In this document: piece after piece, positions 8,735-16,402 of the stretch
Numbering within the stretch: position 1 is the first letter of the stretch
How the letters are laid out: each line of letters opens with the position of its first letter
DNA from: Calditrichota bacterium
GTDB taxonomy: Bacteria > CLD3
Assembly: GCA_008501735.1 (NCBI GenBank)
Contig: QQUF01000044.1
Coordinates: 1 to 64,000 of the forward strand
Direction of reading: 5' to 3'
Length of the DNA stretch: 64,000 bases
Translations under genes and position numbers: made by a program
The notes under the pieces: model-generated
What the model saw: the letters and a program-made list of their open reading frames with translations, nothing else
What the model was told of the DNA's origin: nothing
Database searches by the model: none

Positions 8735-9838
8735 TTATTCGTCAAAAACCAAGCCTTCAAATAAAATATCAGTGCCAATGTTTTGGAAACTTTGCTTTTT
8801 AAAATGAAGTGCTTCCGTAATTTTCTCAATTCCGAGTTCTCCTACGGCACTAATTCCGTCGTTGCCAACGAGTTTTGGTGCAATGAAAAACATTACTTTA
8901 TCGAATAGTTTCTGAATTAAAAATGAGTTAAAAACTTTTGAACCACCTTCTACTAGAATCGAACAAATTTCAAGTTTTGCACACTCTGCTAAAACCTCTT
9001 CCAAGTTTAAACTTCCGCTTTTATTTGTGCTGACTTGAATGACTTTTACACTTGTTTTTTTCACAGATTCCAAACGCTCAGTTTCAGCATTTTTTGAAGT
9101 AAAAACTATTGTCTTTTTTTTAAGCGAATCACTCAAGAGATGCGAATCAAGTCGAATTTTTAATGTTGAATCTAAAACGATTCTCAAAGGGTTTCTGCCT
9201 TTTACAAGCCTAACATTCAAAACAGGGTCATCTTCAAGAACTGTTCCAATACCAACCAAAACTGCATCATATTCTGTGCGTTTTTGGTGGACTAAAATTC
9301 GTGATTCTTCACTTGTAATCCACTTTGAATGACCAGAGTTTGTGGCGATCTTCCCATCTAAAGTTTGGGCAATTTTTATGGCAACAAAAGGTCTATTCTT
9401 TGTAATGAAAGTGAAAAAAGGAAGATTGACTAATTTGCATTTTTCTCCAAGAATTCCGACCTCAACTTCAATTCCATTTTCCTTAAGTTGCTCTACTCCT
9501 TTTCCTGCGATTTTCGGATTTGCATCTAGAGTTCCTATTATAATTTTTGCGGGTTTGACTTCGATTAAAGCATTTGTGCAAGGTGGAGTTTTTCCTGTAA
9601 AACAACAAGGTTCCAAAGTTACAAAAACAGTCGAGTCTTTCGGCGACTCTTTGCAATTTTTTAAAGCATTTACTTCTGCGTGAGCATTACCAAATTTCTC
9701 GTAAAAACCTTCACCGATAATTTTGCCATTTTTAACAATAACACAACCAACAATCGGATTTGTTTTATTAAAACCTGTTCCTTTTTTGGCTAATTCCAAA
9801 GCCCTTTGCATAAATTTTATTTTTGATTCTTCGTTCAC
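8735..9838 (-). CDS. ribD: Bifunctional riboflavin biosynthesis deaminase/reductase RibD
   Basis: A 367-residue two-domain enzyme for steps 2 and 3 of riboflavin synthesis from GTP. The N-terminal cytidine-deaminase-like domain (1-145) has the zinc ligands H53 in HAEVNAL, C78 and C87 in EPCCFTGKTPPC. The C-terminal NADPH-dependent reductase domain (about 147-367) has VAIKIAQTLDGKIA, SKWITS, the VGIGTVLEDDPVLNVR segment and SILVEGGSKVFNSFL. One oddity is that the usual PC.H.G.TPPC motif has Phe at position 80 instead of His. The gene is 3 bp from queF upstream on the same strand; riboflavin synthase is at 35785, not in this unit. Confidence 0.93.
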   Translation of the reverse strand: MNEESKIKFMQRALELAKKGTGFNKTNPIVGCVIVKNGKIIGEGFYEKFGNAHAEVNALKNCKESPKDSTVFVTLEPCCFTGKTPPCTNALIEVKPAKIIIGTLDANPKIAGKGVEQLKENGIEVEVGILGEKCKLVNLPFFTFITKNRPFVAIKIAQTLDGKIATNSGHSKWITSEESRILVHQKRTEYDAVLVGIGTVLEDDPVLNVRLVKGRNPLRIVLDSTLKIRLDSHLLSDSLKKKTIVFTSKNAETERLESVKKTSVKVIQVSTNKSGSLNLEEVLAECAKLEICSILVEGGSKVFNSFLIQKLFDKVMFFIAPKLVGNDGISAVGELGIEKITEALHFKKQSFQNIGTDILFEGLVFDE

Positions 9839-9841
9839 GAA

Positions 9842-10231
9842 TTACTTTTCTTTTTCGTAGTTAACAGAAACAATCGTGTGAATTCCACCTCTAACATTGA
9901 AATCAGTTTCGACAGTGATTTTTCGAGGTTCGCAAGCCTTTACAAAATCATCTAAAATCTTGTTCGCAACATTTTCGTGAAAAATTCCTGCGTCTCTGAA
10001 AGAATGGGTGTAAAGTTTTAGACTTTTGAGTTCGACACAAAGCTCGTCTGGAACGTAATTTATGCGAATTGTTGCAAAATCAGGCAAACCTGTTCTTGGA
10101 CAAACACAAGTGAATTCAGGAATTGTGATTTTTATTTCGTAATCTCTATCAGAATATTGATTGGGCCAAGCTTCGAGTTCAGGAGTTTTTTGCAGAGTTG
10201 ATTTTGCGTGGTCTTCTGTGTATTTTTCCAA
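9842..10231 (-). CDS. queF: NADPH-dependent 7-cyano-7-deazaguanine reductase QueF
   Basis: A 129-residue type I (short) QueF, which reduces preQ0 to preQ1 in queuosine biosynthesis. The T-fold signature is present: [14 protein letters not shown] with the nucleophile C44 and acid D51, then [17 protein letters not shown] with the substrate-binding Glu, and the C-terminal [15 protein letters not shown]. Cytoplasmic, normally a homodecamer of tunnel-fold units. An extra Cys (C42) precedes the catalytic one. Minus-strand unit with ribD and the FmdB protein; no other que gene is in the window. Confidence 0.93.
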   Translation of the reverse strand: MEKYTEDHAKSTLQKTPELEAWPNQYSDRDYEIKITIPEFTCVCPRTGLPDFATIRINYVPDELCVELKSLKLYTHSFRDAGIFHENVANKILDDFVKACEPRKITVETDFNVRGGIHTIVSVNYEKEK

Positions 10232-10246
10232 TTTTCTACCTTAGTT

Positions 10247-10528
10247 TTAGTGAGAACAACTTCCGCTACAAGTATGAGCTGATGCAGGAGTTTCTTTTTT
10301 GGTTTCAGTTTTTGGTTCAGGAGTTTTGGTCGCTGGTTTTCCAGAACTTTTGTAATCCGTTTGGTAAAAACCGCTTCCTTTGAAAATCACTCCACTTCCA
10401 GCACTGAAAAGTTTTGAAATTGTTGCTGCACCACATTCTGGACAATTCGAAGGGTTTGGACTACTCATACTCTGGAATTTTTCAAAAGTATGTTCGCAAG
10501 TGTTACATTTAAAATCATAAGTTGGCAT
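10247..10528 (-). CDS. FmdB-family zinc ribbon protein
   Basis: A 93-residue protein starting with the classic putative regulatory FmdB domain: MPTYDFKCNTCEHTFEKFQS, with zinc ligands C8, C11, C29 and C32 (CPEC), then ISKLFSAGSGVIFKGSGFYQTDYKS. The tail is a low-complexity Lys/Thr/Pro stretch ending in a Cys/His motif (HTCSGSCSH). The family is widespread and its role is unclear, with early suggestions of transcription regulation. Confidence 0.88.
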   Translation of the reverse strand: MPTYDFKCNTCEHTFEKFQSMSSPNPSNCPECGAATISKLFSAGSGVIFKGSGFYQTDYKSSGKPATKTPEPKTETKKETPASAHTCSGSCSH

Positions 10529-10595
10529 AAAAAAATCCTTTGTAAAATTTAGGCTCGTAAGTTAAAGAAACTTAGATATTAAAGCCAAATAAAAT

Positions 10596-11288
10596 TTAAA
10601 GTAAAATCGGTAAAACTTCCTTGATGTCTTTAATCTCAAAATCAGCAACACAGTCTTTGACTTCGTTGTTGTGAGGATTAAAGTAAACTGTTTTCATTCC
10701 AAAATCTCTTCCACCAACAATGTCAGCTAAATAATTATCGCCGATGTAAATCGACTCTTCAGCAGTTGAATTCAAAGATTTAACAGCAAAATCAAAAATC
10801 GAAGGATGAGGTTTCATTCTTCCAACGTCTTCTGAGCAAACAACAGATTGAAAATATTTTGACAAACCTGTTTTTTCGAGTTTAATTTTTTGGACTTCTG
10901 CAAAGCCGTTTGTTATAATTCCAAGTGGAAATTTATCTTTAACCTCTTCAAGAACTTCCACAGCTCCGTCAATCATATGAAAACCTTGAGAATAAACTTC
11001 GATGTATTTGTAGCTGATTTCCAAAGATTTTTCTGAATTTAAATTTAGCTCTTCCAAAGAATCTTTGACTCGGTGCAAACGAAGGTAATCTTTTGTGATT
11101 TTTTCCTCTGTGAGCAAATGCCAAAGTCGATTGTTATGCTTAACGTAAACATCGTGAAAAGCCTCAAAAGTTACATCTTCAAAAACTTCGCGATACATTT
11201 TGTAAATTTCTCTTTTAGCTTCCATTTCAGTTTTTGAGTGGTCTAAAAGTGTGTTATCAAGGTCAAAAAAAACTGCTGTCAGTTTCAC
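10596..11288 (-). CDS. YjjG-like HAD pyrimidine nucleotidase
   Basis: A 230-residue haloacid dehalogenase hydrolase. Motif I is FFDLDNTLLDHS (nucleophile Asp and +2 Asp at about 9 and 11), motif II is GIITNGFAEVQKIKLEKTGL, motif III Lys is in GRMKPHPSIFD, and motif IV is IYIGDNYLADIVGG. The cap domain and spacing match the TIGR02254/YjjG group, which dephosphorylates 5'-nucleotides, including non-canonical pyrimidine nucleotides. It is next to purine nucleoside phosphorylase, which fits nucleotide salvage or house-cleaning, but a terminator at 11313-11340 separates the two. Confidence 0.85.
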   Translation of the reverse strand: MKLTAVFFDLDNTLLDHSKTEMEAKREIYKMYREVFEDVTFEAFHDVYVKHNNRLWHLLTEEKITKDYLRLHRVKDSLEELNLNSEKSLEISYKYIEVYSQGFHMIDGAVEVLEEVKDKFPLGIITNGFAEVQKIKLEKTGLSKYFQSVVCSEDVGRMKPHPSIFDFAVKSLNSTAEESIYIGDNYLADIVGGRDFGMKTVYFNPHNNEVKDCVADFEIKDIKEVLPILL

Positions 11289-11312
11289 TGCTTTTCCTTT
11301 CTAAAAAAAGAA

Positions 11313-11340
11313 AACCCGAAAGGTTTTAGGCTTTCAGGTT
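11313..11340 (-). terminator. Rho-independent terminator after purine nucleoside phosphorylase
   Basis: 10-bp arms (11313-11322 and 11331-11340, one G-T pair) are followed on the minus strand by an uninterrupted T-rich run (positions 11312 down to 11302). It sits 24 nt after the stop of the gene at 11364 and just upstream of the YjjG-like gene. Confidence 0.8.
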
Positions 11341-11363
11341 TAAATTTTAATCTGAATTTTTTC

Positions 11364-12185
11364 TTAAATTTTTTCGACTAACTTTGCCATAACTTTCGTG
11401 AGTTTTGGCTCAGCCTCGTTAGCTGTTTTGATAATTTCTTCGATGTTCGCAGGTTTCAAAGAATCAGGGAAACATTCGTCGGTAATAACTGACATTCCAA
11501 ACACTTTTAAACCCATATGAACAGCAGCGATATTTTCAGGAACTGTACTCATTCCGACAACGTCAGCTCCAATTCTTCTCAAGAATCTGTATTCCGCACG
11601 AGTCTCAAGGTTTGGTCCTGTCACAGCAACGAAAACACCTTTTTGCAATTTGATTTTTTCTTCAAGTGCAATTTCTTCAACCAATTTGATTAGTTCTTGC
11701 GAGTAAGATTCGCTCATATCTGGGAAACGTGGTCCAAGTTCGTCGTAATTTTTGCCAATTAATGGATTATCCCCAAGAAGGTTAATTTGGTCTTCGATAA
11801 TCATCAAATCACCTGCTCTGTAAAGTGGATTCATTCCGCCACAAGCGTTTGAAATTAAAAGTGCTTTGATTCCCAAATATTTCATAACACGAACTGGGAA
11901 AACGATTTTTTGCATCGAGTACCCTTCGTAGTAGTGAAATCTTCCTTGCATTGCAACGACTGATTTTCCACCTAGCTTTCCAAAAATTAATTTTCCTGCG
12001 TGGCTTTCAACTGTTGAAACGGGAAATTCAGGAATGTCTTCGTAAGAAATTTCTGTTTCGATTTCAATTTCCTTCACAAGTCCGCCAAGACCTGTTCCAA
12101 GAATAATTCCGACTTCTGGGGTGAGTTTTGTTTTTGATTGAATAAATTTTACTGCATCTTCAATTTTTTGCAAAAGATTATCCAT
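11364..12185 (-). CDS. Purine nucleoside phosphorylase (class I, trimeric type)
   Basis: A 273-residue purine nucleoside phosphorylase of the PunA/mammalian PNP type, which splits (deoxy)inosine and guanosine with phosphate. Visible signatures: GIILGTGLGGLVKEIE (phosphate loop), ESHAGKLIFG with the phosphate-site His, MQGRFHYYEGY, LLISNACGGMNPLYRAGDLMIIEDQINLLGDNPL, GPNLETRAEYRFLRRIGADVVGMSTVPE (base-binding Glu and Met), and VITDE. It abuts the divIVA gene with no spacer (start at 12185, divIVA stop at 12186), so it is the last gene of the yggS-yggT-divIVA unit. Confidence 0.92.
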   Translation of the reverse strand: MDNLLQKIEDAVKFIQSKTKLTPEVGIILGTGLGGLVKEIEIETEISYEDIPEFPVSTVESHAGKLIFGKLGGKSVVAMQGRFHYYEGYSMQKIVFPVRVMKYLGIKALLISNACGGMNPLYRAGDLMIIEDQINLLGDNPLIGKNYDELGPRFPDMSESYSQELIKLVEEIALEEKIKLQKGVFVAVTGPNLETRAEYRFLRRIGADVVGMSTVPENIAAVHMGLKVFGMSVITDECFPDSLKPANIEEIIKTANEAEPKLTKVMAKLVEKI

Positions 12186-13064
12186 TTAATTTTTTCCTTT
12201 TGATTTATCATCTTCGATTTTCTTCACTTGCTTCAAAGTAGCTTCGAGCATTTTCTGTAAATCTGTACTAATTACTTTTTTTTCTGGTTCTTGTGTCTCA
12301 TTTATTTCTTCTTTGGTGGCAACTTCTGGTTCTTCTTCAAAGATTTCAGTTTCTTCTTCCTCAAAAGTTTCAGGCTCTGAAATTTCTTGAATTACTTCTG
12401 ATTGCGATTCCTCAACTTTTTCAACAAATTCTCTTGGCTCACCAATGATAATTTTCTCTTCTTGTTGAGGAATTTCAATTTTTTCTTCAAAAGTTTCGGT
12501 TGAAGCGATTTCTTCTTCCAAAATCTCAACTTCTTTTTCCAAAACTTGAATTTCCTCTTGAATAATTTCGGGCTTTGGTTCTTTCGCCAACAATTTGCTA
12601 AACTGCGATTCATCAATCTCTTGTTCAATCATCGTTACAAATTCAATTTGAGACGAAGCTAAGTGTTTGAGTTTTGCTGCAAAATTTCTTTTTTCATTAA
12701 TCAAAGAATAAATTCTTTCTTGAATTTTTGCTTCTTGTTGCTCAGCTTCTTGCAAAATTTTATTTGCTTTAAGTTCAGCTTCACGAATGATTAGCACTGC
12801 TTTTTGCTGAGAATTTTCAATTGAACGAGTTGAAGATTCTTGAGCAGTAATCAAAGTATCTTTCAGAGTTTGTTCAACTTCTGAGTATCTTTTTAGATTC
12901 GTTTCAAGTTCAATTATTTTGTCTGAAAGTTGATTTCTTTCTGTCAAAAGTTCTTCGTAAGAATCAGCTACTTCATCTAAAAAAAATGTTACTTCTTGAG
13001 TGTCAAAACCTCGAACTTTCTTCTGGAATGTTTGCTTTTTAATGTCTAAAGGTGTCAGTTTCAA
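12186..13064 (-). CDS. divIVA: DivIVA-domain coiled-coil protein
   Basis: A 292-residue protein with an N-terminal DivIVA domain: LTPLDIKKQTFQKKVRGFDTQEVTFFLDEVADSYEEL matches the lipid-binding and crossed-loop region (residues 1-40 of B. subtilis DivIVA). A long coiled coil (about 40-160) follows, then a very acidic, Glu-rich low-complexity segment (about 165-265) and a short Lys-rich end. DivIVA proteins sense membrane curvature and recruit division or growth factors at poles and septa. It is followed directly by purine nucleoside phosphorylase and preceded by yggT and yggS, which is the division-linked gene order seen in Gram-positives. Confidence 0.88.
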   Translation of the reverse strand: MKLTPLDIKKQTFQKKVRGFDTQEVTFFLDEVADSYEELLTERNQLSDKIIELETNLKRYSEVEQTLKDTLITAQESSTRSIENSQQKAVLIIREAELKANKILQEAEQQEAKIQERIYSLINEKRNFAAKLKHLASSQIEFVTMIEQEIDESQFSKLLAKEPKPEIIQEEIQVLEKEVEILEEEIASTETFEEKIEIPQQEEKIIIGEPREFVEKVEESQSEVIQEISEPETFEEEETEIFEEEPEVATKEEINETQEPEKKVISTDLQKMLEATLKQVKKIEDDKSKGKN

Positions 13065-13082
13065 ATTTTCACCTGTAAAATT

Positions 13083-13400
13083 TTATTGTAGTCTAAGTGC
13101 AATGCCGTAAATAGATTTCACGACAAAATTTTGAGCAAAAATAAGTAATAAAATGACAATTATTGGTGAAATATCAATTCCACCGAAACCGCCTCCAAAT
13201 CCTGTGTATTTGTCTAAATAAAAACGAACTCTAAACATTACAGGGTCAGTAATCGAAGCCAAAAAAGTTACAATCGGATTATTTGGGTCAGGATTTACCC
13301 ACGTCAGCAAAGAACGAATAATTATTATCCAAATGTAAATTTCAATTACACTATCGAGAACAACTGCGACAGATTCTAGAAAATTGCCTATTAAAAACAT
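13083..13400 (-). CDS. YggT-family integral membrane protein
   Basis: A 105-residue protein with the two YGGT hydrophobic repeats (about 5-32 and 72-100). The conserved core IYIWIIIIRSLLTWVNPDPNNPIVTFLASITDPVMFRVR matches the YggT/YlmG pattern 'iR.llsWv.p...np....l...TdPil.p.r'. YlmG/YggT relatives are linked to membrane or nucleoid organisation and division, without a known biochemical activity. The glycine-rich GFGGGFGGIDISPI sits between the repeats. Co-oriented with yggS and divIVA, with short spacers. Confidence 0.88.
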   Translation of the reverse strand: MFLIGNFLESVAVVLDSVIEIYIWIIIIRSLLTWVNPDPNNPIVTFLASITDPVMFRVRFYLDKYTGFGGGFGGIDISPIIVILLLIFAQNFVVKSIYGIALRLQ

Positions 13401-13412
13401 AAATTAAAACTT

Positions 13413-14105
13413 TCAGTTTGTGTAATTTCTTTGACCGAAGATTGACGTTCCGACTCGAACTAAAGTTGCACCTTCTTCAATGGCAATCTCAAAATCATTG
13501 CTCATTCCCATTGAAAGTTCCGTCAAAGTTTCAGTAAAAATATTCGTTAAATTTAATCTTTCAAGTGCGTTTCTCAAAGTAACGAAACAATTTCTTACAA
13601 CTTTTTCGTCTTGGCTAAATTTTCCGATTGTCATTAACCCCTTCACATTCAAAAACTCAAGCGTTCTAACTTGCTCAGCAAACTCAACTAAACCATCGAC
13701 CAAAACACCTGATTTACTCTCTTCAAGAGAAGTATTTACTTGTAAAAAAATATTAGTTTTTTTGTCAAGATTTTTTGAGTGTCTATTCAGTTCTTTGGCA
13801 AGTTTAAAACTGTCAACAGAGTGAATAAAGTCAAAAAGTTCAACTGCTTTTTTTGCTTTGTTCGACTGTAAGTGTCCAATTAGATGCCATTCAATTTCTT
13901 TACCAAAAAACTTGATTTTCTGCTCTGCTTCTTGAACTTTACTTTCCCCAAAAACTACAATTCCTGCATCAACAGCTTCTTGTAAAGTTGAAATTGGGTG
14001 AACTTTAGAAACAGGTAATAATTTTACTTTTTGTGGATTTCTCCCTGCTCTTTGGCAAGCCTGAAAAATTCTGTCTTGAATTTTATTGTAATTTTCAGCA
14101 ATCAT
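13413..14105 (-). CDS. yggS: YggS-family pyridoxal phosphate homeostasis protein
   Basis: A 230-residue PLP-binding TIM-barrel protein (PLPBP/YggS/YlmE). The PLP lysine is K34 in LLPVSKVHP; FGESKVQEAEQK, WHLIGHLQSNKAKKAVELFDFIHSVDS, ELSMGMSNDFEIAIEEGATLVRVGTSIFG are the family signatures. It has no known catalytic activity and controls free PLP and amino-acid balance. First gene of the minus-strand yggS-yggT-divIVA-PNP unit. Confidence 0.93.
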   Translation of the reverse strand: MIAENYNKIQDRIFQACQRAGRNPQKVKLLPVSKVHPISTLQEAVDAGIVVFGESKVQEAEQKIKFFGKEIEWHLIGHLQSNKAKKAVELFDFIHSVDSFKLAKELNRHSKNLDKKTNIFLQVNTSLEESKSGVLVDGLVEFAEQVRTLEFLNVKGLMTIGKFSQDEKVVRNCFVTLRNALERLNLTNIFTETLTELSMGMSNDFEIAIEEGATLVRVGTSIFGQRNYTN

Positions 14106-14333
14106 TTTAAATTCTAAAGCGTTTTGTTTCTAAAAAGTGAAATTCAATTGCTCGAAAGATACTTGCAAAAGGAAATTAAACCAAATTGAAAAACGTAACA
14201 AACTGCTTCTTTTGTTGAACCTCAAGAAGTAAGAATCACAGATAGAATTTGCTATATTCTTTTTAGTGAATTTAGTGGTTTATGTCTTGTTGCTAAGACA
14301 AAGTTTTGCTCAAAAATTCTAAGGTCATAAAAA

Positions 14334-15494
14334 ATGAAAAAAGGCGAATTAATTCTTCTTTCAGTTACCCTTCTAATTTGTTTGGTTTTTGCAGAAATTA
14401 TTTTGCGAATTGCAATGCCTGAACCTCAAAATTATATGCTTCGTCATCCTAACATAAATCTAGTTTTTACTCCAAAAACAGAAATTATGCCCGGAATTTA
14501 CGGCGATTCAAAATTTTCAACAAATTCATTAGGACTTCGCGGTGGAGAAATTGAGGAGAATCACAATTACAAAATTCTCGCGACTGGCGGAAGCACAGCC
14601 GAAGACCTTTACCTTGACCAAGAGGAATCTTGGATAAGAATTGCCGAACGAGAAACTTCTGCCCAAAGTTCTAAATACAATCTTTGGATTGGAAACGCAG
14701 GAAAAAGTGGGCAAAATTCAAGAGACCATTATATTCAACTCAAATATTTACTTCCACAACTGCCTGAGATTGATGCTGTTATGATTTTGGTTGGAATGAA
14801 TGATTTTATGCTTAGACTTCGACGAGACAAGATTTACGACCCGAATTTTATGCAAAAAGAAGATGCTGAGGAAATTTTAATTCCAAGAGTTTTTCACATT
14901 TTACCAGAGAAAGAAGACCCGACAGTTCCTTTTGTCAAAAGACTTGCACTTTGGAAATTTATGCGAAAAATTAAATATCTTTTTGTAGAACCTGAACATT
15001 CGCAAGACCAAGTTCTTGGATTAATCGGAGAAGCCTACCAAAAGTGGCGAGAAAATCGTCAAAGTGCTTCGACGATTCTTGACACTTTACCCGAAATGTC
15101 AGGAGGACTAAGAGAGTACAAACAAAACCTGAATCTCATTATTGACCTTTGTAAGCAACACAACAAAAGAGTGATTCTTCTTACACAACCTTCAATTTGG
15201 CGAGAAGACTTAGAACCTGAAATTGAAAAGTTACTTTGGCTTGGAGGAATCGGAGATTATCAAGGTAAAAAAGGTCAAAAATATTATTCGCCGAAAGCCT
15301 TAGCAGAAGGAATGGAACTTTACAACCAAACTTTGCTTGATGTTTGCAAAGAAAGAGACGTTGAATGTATCGACGTGGCGAACGAAATTCCAAAAGACAC
15401 AACAGCATTTTTTGACGATTGCCATTTCAACGAAGGCGGAGGAAAAAAAGTCGGCAAAGTTGTAACAAATTATTTATTACAGAATTTGCCTTAA
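14334..15494 (+). CDS. SGNH/GDSL-family hydrolase with N-terminal membrane anchor
   Basis: A 386-residue protein with an N-terminal hydrophobic anchor (about 5-24). The SGNH blocks are visible: ILATGGSTAEDL (block I Ser in GGST), GNAGKSGQNSRD (block II Gly), VMILVGMNDFMLRL (block III Asn in GMND) and FFDDCHFNEGGGKKVG (block V D..H). The lead-in FSTNSLGLRGGE is typical of membrane-anchored SGNH proteins near polysaccharide or acyl-transfer functions. Probably an esterase or lipase-like enzyme acting outside the inner membrane. Single gene with its own terminator at 15501-15540. Confidence 0.85.
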   Translation: MKKGELILLSVTLLICLVFAEIILRIAMPEPQNYMLRHPNINLVFTPKTEIMPGIYGDSKFSTNSLGLRGGEIEENHNYKILATGGSTAEDLYLDQEESWIRIAERETSAQSSKYNLWIGNAGKSGQNSRDHYIQLKYLLPQLPEIDAVMILVGMNDFMLRLRRDKIYDPNFMQKEDAEEILIPRVFHILPEKEDPTVPFVKRLALWKFMRKIKYLFVEPEHSQDQVLGLIGEAYQKWRENRQSASTILDTLPEMSGGLREYKQNLNLIIDLCKQHNKRVILLTQPSIWREDLEPEIEKLLWLGGIGDYQGKKGQKYYSPKALAEGMELYNQTLLDVCKERDVECIDVANEIPKDTTAFFDDCHFNEGGGKKVGKVVTNYLLQNLP

Positions 15495-15500
15495 AATTTT

Positions 15501-15540
15501 AAAAAACTTAAATCATTTTCTCAAGAATTAAGTTTTTTTT
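15501..15540 (+). terminator. Rho-independent terminator after the SGNH hydrolase gene
   Basis: An A-rich arm ending in ACTTAA (15501-15511) pairs with TTAAGT plus a long T run (15528-15540). It lies 7 nt after the stop codon. Confidence 0.7.
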
Positions 15541-15627
15541 TAATTTTGTTGCTTCTCCATAAAAATTCCAAGTAACTTAAAAAAGGAATAGTAAAACCTT
15601 TCAAAATTTTAATCACACGAAATTAAA

Positions 15628-16401
15628 ATGGAACTCGGAAATCAAATTTTAGATATTTTAAACGATTGCGAATCTTACTTTAAACAGCTTAAAGAAACAG
15701 AGAGAAATCAAATTCTAATTGACTTTCCGGCTGTTTCAGAACAACAGCAATTTGAAGAAATTCAAGTTCCAAACACTCAAACAAATTTGCAAATTGAAAT
15801 GCCCGAAAAACCTTCACAAAGTTCAGTAATTTCTGACCTTTCAAAATACTCTACTCTATCAGAATTTGACAATGCAATCAATCAATGCACCAAATGCGTT
15901 CTTTGCGAATCGAGGAATAAATTTGTTTTTGGAGCAGGAAACCCGAATGCCGATTTAATGTTAGTCGGTGAAGCTCCTGGAGCAGACGAAGACAAAAACG
16001 GAGTTCCTTTTGTTGGGCGTTCTGGAAAACTTTTGGATAAAATCCTTGCTGCAATTGACATCAGTAGAGAAGATGTTTTTATTGCAAATATTTTAAAATG
16101 CAGACCTCCAGAAAATCGTGACCCTTTAGCAAGTGAAGTTGACAAATGTGAGCCTTACTTAAAAAGACAAATCGAATTAATTAACCCAAAAGTGATTTTG
16201 GCTTTGGGAAGAATCGCAGGTCAAACGTTACTTAGGACAAAGGATTCCCTAACAAAACTAAGACAAAAAGAACACAATTATCACGGTAAAATTTTAATGG
16301 TTACTTATCATCCTGCTGCACTTTTAAGAAATCCAAATTGGAAAAGACCAACTTGGGAAGATGTTCAAAAAGTGAAAAAAATCTATGAAGGATTGAAGTA
16401 A
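15628..16401 (+). CDS. Type 4 (Fe-S) uracil-DNA glycosylase
   Basis: A 257-residue family 4 UDG, which excises uracil from DNA. A 75-residue N-terminal extension of low conservation precedes the catalytic domain. Cluster cysteines are C87/C90/C93 (CTKCVLC, two of which would be ligands), C158 (LKCRPP) and C174 (DKCEPYL); the C158-C174 spacing of 16 matches the family. Motif A is GEAPGADEDKNGVPFVGRSG, and motif B is VTYHPAALLRNP with the catalytic-site His. It lies 1 nt upstream of dnaB, so the two are translationally close; a repair-replication operon is inferred. Confidence 0.92.
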   Translation: MELGNQILDILNDCESYFKQLKETERNQILIDFPAVSEQQQFEEIQVPNTQTNLQIEMPEKPSQSSVISDLSKYSTLSEFDNAINQCTKCVLCESRNKFVFGAGNPNADLMLVGEAPGADEDKNGVPFVGRSGKLLDKILAAIDISREDVFIANILKCRPPENRDPLASEVDKCEPYLKRQIELINPKVILALGRIAGQTLLRTKDSLTKLRQKEHNYHGKILMVTYHPAALLRNPNWKRPTWEDVQKVKKIYEGLK

Positions 16402-16402
16402 A

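Noticed and set aside
12392-12628. Lys/Leu-rich 78-codon frame inside divIVA, same strand
   Set aside because: Out-of-frame reading of the Glu-rich DivIVA tail (GAA read as AAG); no start signal.
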